64,000 nucleotides of DNA from Mucilaginibacter celer (GTDB lineage Bacteria; Bacteroidota; Bacteroidia; Sphingobacteriales; Sphingobacteriaceae): NCBI RefSeq assembly GCF_003576455.2, contig NZ_CP032869.1, positions 4,030,001 to 4,094,000 of the forward strand, read 5' to 3'. The translations under genes were made by a program, and so were the position numbers. The notes below the pieces were generated by a model. The model did not search any database and was not told where the DNA came from. It worked only from the letters and a program-made list of their open reading frames with translations. Every line of letters starts with the position of its first letter. Position 1 is the first letter of the stretch. Positions 50,990-58,269 of this stretch are shown here, one piece after another.

Positions 50990-51402
50990 GATATATCACC
51001 CGTGAATTTATGAAATTATTTTTGAGGATAGTGTCTTTCATGCGAAGTGGACCCACTATAATAGATTTGCATTGTATCGAAATAAGCACGCCAAGTAGAG
51101 ACTATCTTAATACATAAAGTTCTTAAACTATCCACAAAAAAATTTGCGCCTCTGCCTGCTTAAAATCCTTCACTCTCCACCCTCAAAAACCTTTGCGACT
51201 TAGCCTTCCTTGCGTTCTTAAAATCTCAAACTATCCACCCTCAAAAATCTTTGCGGCTTTGCGCCTCTGCGTGCTCAAAAACCTACTCGGCAACACCCAA
51301 CTAATTTTATTCCAATCACATTACAGATAAGCGTTTTAAAACACTATTTTTAGCCCCTCAAATGCCGATACCCCGGGGTATCAGTTTAACAGCAACATAA
51401 AA
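50990..51402. other. 413-nt intergenic region with tandem degenerate repeats
   Basis: Between the sigma gene and lysC there is no gene-like frame. From 51127 to 51282 lie three degenerate copies of a unit of about 52 nt. It contains CTATCCACCCTCAAAAA and a TTTGCGCCTCTGCGTGC phrase, the same phrase as at 13652 and 15765. The rest (50990-51126 and 51283-51402) is unremarkable; the lysC promoter must be near the end but I did not identify it. There is no sign of a lysine riboswitch. Confidence 0.55.
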
Positions 51403-52713
51403 ATGAAAGTTTTAAAATTTGGTGGGACATCAGTAGGTAGCCCCGCCCGGATGAAAGCACTGCTTGACATCATTAACCCCGCCGAGCGGCAGGTGGTGGT
51501 GCTCTCGGCAGTGTCAGGCACAACAAACAGCCTTGTAGAAATTGGACAAGCTTACCTTGCCGGCGATAAGAAGAAGGCGGCACAGCTTATTACTATCCTG
51601 AAGGATAAGTACGAAATTTTTATAAAGGAACTGCTTGCCAAACCTGAGTTTTTATCCCAGGGCCAGGAGGTGATCGACTACCATTTTTCATTACTGAGCA
51701 ACCTGGCTAATGATCATTTCACCAATATTGAAGATAAAATAGTAGTTGCCCAGGGTGAGCTGCTTTCAACTACGCTTTACCATGTTTACCTGAAAGAAAT
51801 AGGTGTACCATCGGTATTGCTGCCTGCTTTGGATTTTATGAAGATAGATGAAGACAACGAACCTATTGTTGACTACATCACCGAAAACCTGCAGCCCCTG
51901 CTTGATCAGCACCCCGAAGTAGACCTGTTTATCACCCAGGGCTATATTTGCCGCAATGCTTACGGCGAGATTGATAACCTGCGCCGCGGCGGCAGTGACT
52001 ACACCGCTTCATTAATCGGCGCAGGCATCCGCAGCGAAGAGGTACAGATTTGGACGGATATCGACGGCATGCACAATAATGATCCGCGCATTGTGAAAGG
52101 GACCCAGCCTATTGCCCAGCTCTCATTTGATGAAGCTGCGGAGCTGGCTTATTTCGGTGCCAAGATTTTGCACCCGCAAAGCGTGTTCCCTGCCCAGCGG
52201 TATAAAATCCCGGTTAGGTTATTGAACACCATGGACCCTAAAGCACAGGGCACCCTCATCACCAATACCAGCGAAAAGGATAAGATTAAATCCATCGCCG
52301 CTAAAGATGCGATCACCGCCATCAAAATCCAATCAAGCCGGATGCTGTTAGCCCATGGCTTTTTGCGTAAAGTATTCGAGGTGTTTGAGCGTTACAAAAC
52401 TTCTATCGATATGATCACTACATCCGAAGTGGGTGTATCCGTAACTATTGACGACACTACCTATCTGGGCGATATTACCAAAGAGTTGAATACTTACGGC
52501 TCGGTAGAGATAGATGTTAACCAAACCATAATCTGCGTGGTAGGCGATTTCGGTGCCGAAAAACATGGTTATGCAGCCCGCGTACTGGAAGCGGTTAAGC
52601 ATATTCCGCTAAGGATGATCTCGTACGGTGGCAGCGACCATAACCTATCATTACTGGTTAAAACCGAAGATAAGGTGGAGACCTTGAGGAGTTTGCATAA
52701 CAGGTTGTTTTAA
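51403..52713 (+). CDS. lysC: Aspartate kinase
   Basis: This 436-residue monofunctional aspartokinase starts ‘MKVLKFGGTSVGSPARMK’ with the nucleotide/substrate motif KFGGTSVG. It has ‘NLRRGGSDYTASLIGAG’ and ‘AELAYFGAKILHP’ in the catalytic domain, and a C-terminal pair of ACT domains (about 300-436, ‘RMLLAHGFLRKVFEVFERYKTSIDMITTSEVGVSVTID’) that bind lysine or threonine for feedback control. It performs the first step of the aspartate pathway. The next gene after a 151-nt repeat-bearing gap is lysA, so the pair makes diaminopimelate/lysine and peptidoglycan precursors. lysC is chosen because no homoserine dehydrogenase domain is fused. Confidence 0.93.
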   Translation: MKVLKFGGTSVGSPARMKALLDIINPAERQVVVLSAVSGTTNSLVEIGQAYLAGDKKKAAQLITILKDKYEIFIKELLAKPEFLSQGQEVIDYHFSLLSNLANDHFTNIEDKIVVAQGELLSTTLYHVYLKEIGVPSVLLPALDFMKIDEDNEPIVDYITENLQPLLDQHPEVDLFITQGYICRNAYGEIDNLRRGGSDYTASLIGAGIRSEEVQIWTDIDGMHNNDPRIVKGTQPIAQLSFDEAAELAYFGAKILHPQSVFPAQRYKIPVRLLNTMDPKAQGTLITNTSEKDKIKSIAAKDAITAIKIQSSRMLLAHGFLRKVFEVFERYKTSIDMITTSEVGVSVTIDDTTYLGDITKELNTYGSVEIDVNQTIICVVGDFGAEKHGYAARVLEAVKHIPLRMISYGGSDHNLSLLVKTEDKVETLRSLHNRLF

Positions 52714-52791
52714 TTTCGGATGTCGCATTTTCGATTTCGGATTTATTTTACTTCGATTTCGGATGTCGCATTTTCGATTTCGGATTTATTT
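52713..52791. repeat. Tandem 36-bp direct repeat between lysC and lysA
   Basis: A 36-bp unit beginning ATTTCGGATGTCGCATTTTC occurs at 52713-52748 and exactly again at 52756-52791 (period 43). It starts at the last base of the lysC stop codon. Near copies occur at 3961-3997 on the other strand. Confidence 0.85.
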
Positions 52792-52864
52792 AATTGAGAT
52801 TTTTAATTTAAGATATCATTGCGAAGGACAAAAATTCTTCCGGATGATTTGACGATAGATTACA

Positions 52865-54040
52865 ATGTTCACAACAAAAACTATAGATAAATTTAACGGT
52901 CTGGATACCCCGTTTTATTACTACGATATGGAAGTGTTGAAAAACACTTTAAGCGCCTGCCGCGATGCTTCGGCAAAGCATGGCTTCCATGTGCATTACG
53001 CCATGAAAGCTAATTTTAACCCAAAAGTTATCGATACCATTCAAACCTATGGCTTTGGTGCCGATTGTGTGAGCGGCGGCGAGGTGAAAGCAGCTATTGA
53101 GCATGGCTTTGATAAAAGCAAAGTAGTATTTGCCGGCGTAGGTAAATCAGACAGGGAAATAAACCTGGCGCTTGATGCTGATATTTTCTGCTTCAACGTC
53201 GAATCTATCCAGGAGCTTTTTATTATTGATGGATTAGCTAAGGCTAAAAATAAAAAAGCCGGTGTGGCTATCCGCATTAACCCTAACGTTGATGCCCATA
53301 CCCACCATTTTATTACCACCGGTTTGGACGAAAACAAATTTGGCATCAATACCTGGCAGTTGAATGATGTGGCTTCTGCCTTACGCAAATGCGATAACCT
53401 GCAGTTTTTAGGCATCCATTTCCACATCGGCTCGCAAATTACTGATCTGGAAGTTTATAAAAACCTTTGTACCCGCATTAACGAGATGCAGGATTGGTTT
53501 GAAGATCGCGGTTTCCCGGTAAAAGTGCTGAACACCGGCGGCGGCCTGGGCGTTGATTACTACAACCCCGATACCAACATTGCCGATTTTGAGGCTTACT
53601 TCCAGGTGTTTAAAAACTTTTTAAATGTTAAACCGGGACAGGAAGTACATTTTGAATTAGGCAGAGCATTGGTTGCCCAAAGCGCATCGTTGATATCAAG
53701 AGTATTATACGTTAAAAACGGACAGAAAAAGAATTTCCTGATCCTTGATGCGGGCATGACAGAGTTAATCCGCCCTATGCTTTACCAGGCTTACCACCAG
53801 ATAGAGAATTTAAGCAGAAAGTCGGAAAGTCCGGAAGTCGGAAAGTCCGGAAGTTTAATGTATGATGTAGTTGGGCCGATATGTGAAAGTACTGATTGCT
53901 TCAGGAAGGATGTTACTCTTCCCGAATCTTTCCGTGGCGATTTGATTGCGGTGCGTACTGCAGGTGCTTATGGCGAGGTAATGGCATCGGGTTATAACCT
54001 GCGTGATAAAGTGGGTTCGGTTTATTCGGAAGCTGTTTAA
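52865..54040 (+). CDS. lysA: Diaminopimelate decarboxylase
   Basis: This 391-residue PLP enzyme carries Lys48 in ‘HYAMKAN’ (cofactor lysine), ‘GADCVSGGEVKAAI’, ‘HFHIGSQITD’, ‘NTGGGLGVDY’ (phosphate loop), ‘ILDAGMTELIRP’ and the C-terminal ‘GPICESTDCF..D..LP’ and ‘GAYGEVMASGYN’. It decarboxylates meso-diaminopimelate to lysine. Between ‘QIENLSRK’ and ‘LMYDVVGPI’ there is an in-frame insert coding for ESPEVGKSG, made of two exact 16-bp repeats (53821-53852); normal enzymes have no such stretch. It is encoded with lysC. Confidence 0.94.
   Translation: MFTTKTIDKFNGLDTPFYYYDMEVLKNTLSACRDASAKHGFHVHYAMKANFNPKVIDTIQTYGFGADCVSGGEVKAAIEHGFDKSKVVFAGVGKSDREINLALDADIFCFNVESIQELFIIDGLAKAKNKKAGVAIRINPNVDAHTHHFITTGLDENKFGINTWQLNDVASALRKCDNLQFLGIHFHIGSQITDLEVYKNLCTRINEMQDWFEDRGFPVKVLNTGGGLGVDYYNPDTNIADFEAYFQVFKNFLNVKPGQEVHFELGRALVAQSASLISRVLYVKNGQKKNFLILDAGMTELIRPMLYQAYHQIENLSRKSESPEVGKSGSLMYDVVGPICESTDCFRKDVTLPESFRGDLIAVRTAGAYGEVMASGYNLRDKVGSVYSEAV
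53821..53852 (+). repeat. Two tandem 16-bp units inside lysA
   Basis: GTCGGAAAGTCCGGAA occurs twice in exact tandem (53821-53836 and 53837-53852), within the reading frame of lysA. Such GTCGGAAAGTCCGGAAG strings are common in intergenic DNA of related bacteria, so this looks like a repeat that has invaded a coding gene. Confidence 0.85.
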
Positions 54041-54063
54041 AACAGGCAGGGGGATTTTTTCAA

Positions 54064-54161
54064 GTAGAGACGCATAATTGCGTCTCCGGTAGGACAAGCG
54101 GCCTTGCACATCATCTTGCCACCGTAAATTGCATCCGGGAGACGCAATTATGCGCCTCTAC
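54064..54161. repeat. Inverted repeat between lysA and the outer-membrane lipoprotein gene
   Basis: GTAGAGACGCATAATTGCGTCTCCGG (26 nt; given here as its two halves GTAGAGACGCATAATT and GCGTCTCCGG, 54064-54089) pairs with the complementary arm at 54135-54161, which reads CCGGGAGACGCAATTATGCG then CCTCTAC. The convergent genes lysA and 54185-54946 flank it, so it may act as a terminator as well as a dispersed palindrome. Confidence 0.75.
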
Positions 54162-54184
54162 ATAAAAATAACCTATCAGTTTAG

Positions 54185-54946
54185 CTATTTAAACCTGTAG
54201 CCAAGCCTGAACTGCCAGTACGATCCTCCTTCAACAATGGCTATATAGTTTTTTATCTGCATAAAATAAGCAGCGGTCATCATACCCGGGTTTTCAATCC
54301 GGTAAACATAATCGCTGCTTTTATTACTGTATCCCTTATCGCCAAATGTGCCTCCCCAAAAAAACCTGAAGCCAAACTGGTTGCCCCGTCTCCTGCTTTT
54401 AAATATCATCTCGGTGGTTGCGCCCAGGGTAAACAGATCGGCGCGGGTATCGGTATAAAATTTCGGCTTATCAGTAACTGCCCGCCTGAAATTAAGATAA
54501 TCGCCAAACTCATGGCTATATGCTCCTTCAAACCCTATTATACGGTATTCAACCTTATCAGTACTGATGGTTGCATTACCTGAAAGCCTGCCACCAACAG
54601 CACCAAAAAACTTGTTTTTAAAATAGTAAGGACCGTTGGGCTGTAAATTGCGGTTATGATCGTTCCCAAACGAGCCGAAGGCCCCGTAGGCCAGGTTAAA
54701 ATGATCAAAGGCATGGCCCCGGCTCAGATTAAGTTGGCCGCTAACCAGGTCATTCGAGTAGTCGGGACTAAAATCCTGCACTATCCCGCCCGAAATATAC
54801 GTTGAAGATTTAGCGGTATCCGAAACCAAAGGCTTAGGCAAATAAGCTATATCGCTATGGTACAAGGCCGGCGCATAAAGGTGATCGGTGCACGAACTGA
54901 TGGTTATGGCCGTACCAAGCAAACAAAAATAAAAAAGGAGTTTCAT
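54185..54946 (-). CDS. Outer-membrane beta-barrel-like lipoprotein of unknown function
   Basis: The 253-residue protein has a lipoprotein signal with Cys19 (‘AITISSC’). Its body consists of short amphipathic strands with Tyr/Phe/Gly alternation (‘TYISGGIVQDFS’, ‘FNLAYGAFGSFG’, ‘KFFGAVGGRLSG’, ‘YRIIGFEGAYSHEFG’, ‘QFGFRFFWGGTFG’, ‘YWQFRLGYRFK’) and ends in a Lys-terminated strand. This suggests a small outer-membrane barrel or beta-rich surface protein. The family is not recognised. It converges with lysA across a palindromic repeat. Confidence 0.7.
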   Translation of the reverse strand: MKLLFYFCLLGTAITISSCTDHLYAPALYHSDIAYLPKPLVSDTAKSSTYISGGIVQDFSPDYSNDLVSGQLNLSRGHAFDHFNLAYGAFGSFGNDHNRNLQPNGPYYFKNKFFGAVGGRLSGNATISTDKVEYRIIGFEGAYSHEFGDYLNFRRAVTDKPKFYTDTRADLFTLGATTEMIFKSRRRGNQFGFRFFWGGTFGDKGYSNKSSDYVYRIENPGMMTAAYFMQIKNYIAIVEGGSYWQFRLGYRFK

Positions 54947-55021
54947 TGTAAAAGGTTCAGATCAAGGGTTTATTATCTCAACAATGATACGTTAAAACTC
55001 CCTGTAAAATAACAGATGCTA

Positions 55022-55678
55022 TTATATTTTTACCAGCCTGGTGAAAAAGCTATCAGTAAAATCGGCGGCGAAATGAATCACATTCTGCAATTCAATAAAC
55101 TCATCCTGCTCATGTGTAGTAGTAAGTACCACGGCTTTCATGCCTGCATTAGCCGCTGCCTCGGCACCTTTGGGCACATCCTCAAATACCAAACAATCTG
55201 TTGGTAAAGTATTTAACAATTCGGCTGCTTTTAAAAATGTTTCGGGATGGGGTTTGCTCAGCACCACATCGTCGGCACTTACAATTGCCTTAAAATAATG
55301 ACGGATGTTGAGGTTATCCAGTACAAAATCAATATTAAAAGGAATAGCTGCCGAGCCGATAGCCATAGGAATACCTTGTTGGTATGCTGCTTCCAAAAAC
55401 TCGTGCAGGCCGGGTAGCAAGGCCAGGTGCGGCAAAAACTCATCCTGGTAACGTTGCTCTTTTAATATCGACAGGCGGTTCATTTCATCTGTAGTAAACC
55501 TGTTGGGGCCGAACATGCGCACCAGTACTTCCTGATTTTTGCCGTACATCTGGGGCTTCACCTCGTCCCAGGTAAAATTACCGCCCAAATCATTATTTAA
55601 AAGATATTGCCAGGCTTTGGTATGATATGGCATATCATTAATCATGGTGCCGTTAAGATCGAATATAAAGGCCTTCAT
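55022..55678 (-). CDS. HAD family hydrolase/beta-phosphoglucomutase-like
   Basis: This 218-residue HAD protein with a C1-type helical cap starts ‘MKAFIFDLNGTMINDMPYHTKAW’. The nucleophile Asp7 is kept, but the following acid/base position holds Asn9 (DxN instead of DxD), unlike active phosphatases and beta-PGM. Other motifs are ‘MAIGSAAIPFNIDF’ (motif II), ‘LSKPHPETFLKA’ (Lys, motif III) and ‘FEDVPKGAEAAANAG’ (motif IV). The Asn substitution may slow hydrolysis or favour phosphate transfer; the substrate is unknown. It is a single minus-strand gene. Confidence 0.85.
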   Translation of the reverse strand: MKAFIFDLNGTMINDMPYHTKAWQYLLNNDLGGNFTWDEVKPQMYGKNQEVLVRMFGPNRFTTDEMNRLSILKEQRYQDEFLPHLALLPGLHEFLEAAYQQGIPMAIGSAAIPFNIDFVLDNLNIRHYFKAIVSADDVVLSKPHPETFLKAAELLNTLPTDCLVFEDVPKGAEAAANAGMKAVVLTTTHEQDEFIELQNVIHFAADFTDSFFTRLVKI

Positions 55679-55785
55679 TTATTGTTTTTCAGTTTTTCCA
55701 GGGGATTTTGAAGCCAATCGCAGCTTCGGGCGCAAACTTAAGTTTTTAAAAACTAAAACAGGGTTTCGGGCGTATATTCTTTAAA

Positions 55786-55925
55786 CACATTGATTAGATA
55801 AGTGTGATCCCGAATAAGCAGTAAAATGTGGCTAAACTAATAAGGCGGGGCGTCGAGGTTGTTTTTGTGCGATTATTTGTTTAGTAAGCCCTTTGGCCCT
55901 AAAGGCTGATGGGCTTTTTTTTTTA
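55786..55925 (+). ncRNA. Candidate small RNA ending at a terminator with no upstream gene
   Basis: A strong plus-strand terminator (55886-55924) lies in a region where the only upstream gene is on the minus strand, so an RNA must precede it or the terminator is idle. Within the 140 nt before it, CTAAACTAATAA (55832-55843) pairs with TTATTTGTTTAG (55873-55884) to close a stem-loop holding GGCGGGGCGTCGAGG. I did not find a perfect promoter. The 5' end is a guess. It does not match 6S, tmRNA or SRP RNA motifs that I know. Confidence 0.4.
55886..55924 (+). terminator. Rho-independent terminator of the candidate small RNA
   Basis: AAGCCC pairs with GGGCTT around an inner CCTTT / AAAGG helix, followed by ten T residues. 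Orientation is plus. No plus-strand gene precedes it in the preceding kilobase. Confidence 0.7.
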
Positions 55926-56173
55926 CACCTACTGTTCACAAAATACACACTGCAAAACCTCCGTTATTTTCCAATTTTAACCTATACTATTTTTTTATTT
56001 AAACAATAATTAATTTAACAAAATGTAACACTACAGTTACACAAAACAACTGTTATTTTCACATTTTCGACATCTGTTAAGCAATCCATTGCGTATTTAA
56101 TACAACAGGCATATAATTTGGTAAAAAAAGGAGAGTTTCCTGTTTACACATTTAAAAAACTACTAATTCTTAC

Positions 56174-57313
56174 ATGATGAATAGCGAACCCCTGCGCCTT
56201 CGAGCCGTTAAGAAGTTTAAAGATTTTAGCGACGATATCACAATTGATTTAAATGAAATAGTGAGCCTGGCGGCTGATATTTGCGACACCCCCGTTGCAT
56301 TGGTTACCTTGCTTGACACTGATGTGCAATGGTTTAAAGCAGCCATTGGTACCGAAATTACCTGCACCCCGCGTGAGGTAGCTTTTTGCAACCATACCAT
56401 CGCCCAAACAGAAGTTTTAGTAGTGCCCGATTTGCAAGCCGACGAGCGCTTTTGCAATAACCCCATGGTTACCGGCCCCGCCGCCGCAAGGTTTTACGCC
56501 GGTGCCCCGCTCATTACTAAAGACGGCCATGCCATTGGCAGTTTATGTGTAGTTGATTTTAAATCAAACGAGTTGAGCGAACGCCAGGTTAAAGCCTTAA
56601 AAGGTTTGGCTAAGCAGGTAGTAAACCTGATGGAACTTAACTGGAGCCTGCAATCGCTTGAGCAGCAGCATAAACAATCGCAAACCCAAAAGGCATCCAT
56701 CACCGAATCGGAAATGAAACTTAAAGCCATTTTTGATAGCTCGAAGGATACCCACATTTTGGTTGACCGCAGTTTAGAGATCATGGCCTTCAATAAATCG
56801 GCGGCGGTATTTATAAAAACCTTGTACAATAAAAAGATCAACAATGGCGATAACCTGATGGATTTTACCGAGCCCTCCATCAGAGGCCAGTTTTTAAAAT
56901 ACTTTGCGGCAGCATTAAGCGGTCGTACCATAAAACGCGAATGGCAGCTTTTGCCGGGAACCGCGCAGGCCTGCTGGAAAGAAACCACCTTTGTACCCGT
57001 AAAAGATAATAACGGCGATGTTGTTGGCGTAGCCATTAACTCGACAGATATTACCACCCGCAAACGCCACGAAGAACAGATCAGTATCCAAAACGAAGCG
57101 CTTAACCGCATAGCGATCATCCAATCGCACGAATTACGCCGGCCGGTGGCTTCCCTGTTGGGTATTATCGACCTGATGCGCCTTGAAAATATCGACTTCA
57201 GTTATTTCAGCATGATGGAACATACCATTAACGAACTGGACGAAAAGATCAGGGCCATTGTAAAAGATTCGGAAGAAACCATACAGGGACGGCACCTGGC
57301 TATAGTAGCCTAA
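56174..57313 (+). CDS. GAF-PAS protein with histidine-phosphotransfer helix but no ATPase domain
   Basis: This 379-residue protein has a GAF domain (about 25-160: ‘TPVALVTLLDTDVQWFKAAIGTEITCTPREVAFCNHTI’, ‘FYAGAPLITKDGHAIGSLCVVD’), a coiled coil, a PAS domain (about 185-300) and a HisKA-like dimerisation helix with ‘IQSHELRRPVASLLGIIDLM’ at about 320-340. It ends 50 residues later, with no N-box or Gly-rich ATPase domain, and none follows out of frame. It can sense a ligand but cannot phosphorylate itself in the usual way. It could receive phosphate from another kinase, form heterodimers, or be a regulator of one. Confidence 0.85.
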   Translation: MMNSEPLRLRAVKKFKDFSDDITIDLNEIVSLAADICDTPVALVTLLDTDVQWFKAAIGTEITCTPREVAFCNHTIAQTEVLVVPDLQADERFCNNPMVTGPAAARFYAGAPLITKDGHAIGSLCVVDFKSNELSERQVKALKGLAKQVVNLMELNWSLQSLEQQHKQSQTQKASITESEMKLKAIFDSSKDTHILVDRSLEIMAFNKSAAVFIKTLYNKKINNGDNLMDFTEPSIRGQFLKYFAAALSGRTIKREWQLLPGTAQACWKETTFVPVKDNNGDVVGVAINSTDITTRKRHEEQISIQNEALNRIAIIQSHELRRPVASLLGIIDLMRLENIDFSYFSMMEHTINELDEKIRAIVKDSEETIQGRHLAIVA

Positions 57314-57434
57314 AAATAAACAATTTAGCATTATTTACAACTGCCTGCTATTTATTAGCGTTCTAAATAAAGCTGTGGGCCTTGCTTTATTACGCTAAAT
57401 TATACCTACCTTGGGCGCTTTAATAAATAAAATA

Positions 57435-57629
57435 ATGCAAAATCAAGGAACAGTAAAATTCTTCAATGAAACAAAAGGTTTCGGATTTATCGTGCCAAGC
57501 AATGGCGGTCCGGACGTATTTGTTCATTCAACAGGTCTAATCGACGAAATCCGTGAAAACGACACCGTAGAATACGAGGTTGAAAACGGTCGTAAAGGCT
57601 TGAACGCGGTAAATGTAAAAGTTATATAA
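57435..57629 (+). CDS. Cold shock protein, CspA family
   Basis: The ATG at 57435 gives 64 residues; a TTG at 57411 is not used. RNP1 ‘KGFGFI’ (14-19) and RNP2 ‘VFVHS’ are present, with ‘GTVKFFNETKGFGFIVPSNGGPDVFVHSTGL’ covering the nucleic-acid-binding face. The opening ‘MQNQGTVKFF’ is typical. The protein binds single-stranded RNA/DNA and melts structure at low temperature or serves in general RNA chaperoning. A single gene, followed by a strong terminator at 57657. Confidence 0.95.
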   Translation: MQNQGTVKFFNETKGFGFIVPSNGGPDVFVHSTGLIDEIRENDTVEYEVENGRKGLNAVNVKVI

Positions 57630-57656
57630 TTTATAATATAAATCATTAAGCCTACC

Positions 57657-57686
57657 AGGCACCCATTTTTATGGGTGCCTTTTTTG
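57657..57686 (+). terminator. Terminator after the cold shock gene
   Basis: AGGCACCCA / TGGGTGCCT (nine base pairs) with a six-base loop TTTTTA is followed by TTTTTTG. It lies 27 nt after the stop at 57629. It may double as a leftward element on the other strand, but the T-run favours plus. Confidence 0.9.
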
Positions 57687-57813
57687 TTTGCTTTTTGTTA
57701 ACGTTTTAGCTACTACAACTTAACGTGCAATTATTAGCTTTAAAATAAAACTGGCATTGTTGTTGTTTAATCAATAGTATCATAAATCGTCTACACATAA
57801 ACAAATAAAGAAC

Positions 57814-58200
57814 ATGAAAGATCAAGCAAAAGTTATAGCGGCATTATTGATAGGTGCAGCTGCGGGCGCGGCTTTGGGTTTGTTATTGGCTCCGGAAAAA
57901 GGAACCGAGTTGAGGGGTGATATTGCAGATTATATCAACGATTTGGTTGATAACGCAAAAAACAAAGCTCAAAATACAGCAAACGATATTAAAGAATACA
58001 GCGGCAACGTAATCGATAAGGCCAAAAGCAAATTTAACGGTACAGTAAGCGACCTGTGGGATGCTAAAGACAACGCTGTTGACAGCGCCAAATCAAAAAT
58101 AAATGATGTTGCCGATAAAGCTGCCGATGCCGCCGACAACGCTAAATCAAAAGTTAAAGAAACTGCTAATGACTGGAACAATTCAGTACAGAATGCATAA
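57814..58200 (+). CDS. YtxH-domain, LEA-like stress protein
   Basis: This 128-residue protein has one N-terminal transmembrane helix in the YtxH motif (‘VIAALLIGAAAGAALGLLLAPEKGTELR’, about 5-32). A long amphipathic, Lys/Asp/Ala/Asn-rich repeat region follows (‘VDNAKNKAQNTANDIKEYS’, ‘AKSKFNGTVSDLWDAK’, ‘AADAADNAKSKVKE’), resembling LEA/desiccation proteins. It is membrane-anchored, probably in the cytoplasmic membrane with the repeat in the periplasm or cytosol. Function is general stress protection, by family. A terminator follows. Confidence 0.85.
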   Translation: MKDQAKVIAALLIGAAAGAALGLLLAPEKGTELRGDIADYINDLVDNAKNKAQNTANDIKEYSGNVIDKAKSKFNGTVSDLWDAKDNAVDSAKSKINDVADKAADAADNAKSKVKETANDWNNSVQNA

Positions 58201-58216
58201 TATTTAGTACTATCAT

Positions 58217-58256
58217 AAAAAATAAAACCCGACCATAAGCCGGGTTTTATTTTTTA
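58217..58256. terminator. Bidirectional terminator between YtxH and M1 peptidase genes
   Basis: AAATAAAACCCG pairs with CGGGTTTTATTT around a nine-base loop, with T-runs on both sides (A6/T6). It serves the plus-strand YtxH gene (stop 58200) and the convergent minus-strand peptidase (stop 58270). Confidence 0.85.
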
Positions 58257-58269
58257 TAACGATTTAATA

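Larger units (their letters stand above)
55679..56173. other. 495-nt intergenic region containing a candidate small RNA
   Basis: The left part (55679-55785) has no feature I trust. From about 55786 a structured plus-strand RNA is suggested, ending with a terminator at 55886-55924 (listed separately). After it, 55925-56173 is AT-rich leader for the GAF-PAS gene with no ORF. Confidence 0.5.

Noticed and set aside
50990..51402. Lysine riboswitch upstream of lysC
   Set aside because: The region is dominated by degenerate repeats and lacks the long multi-helix leader and terminator expected of that class.
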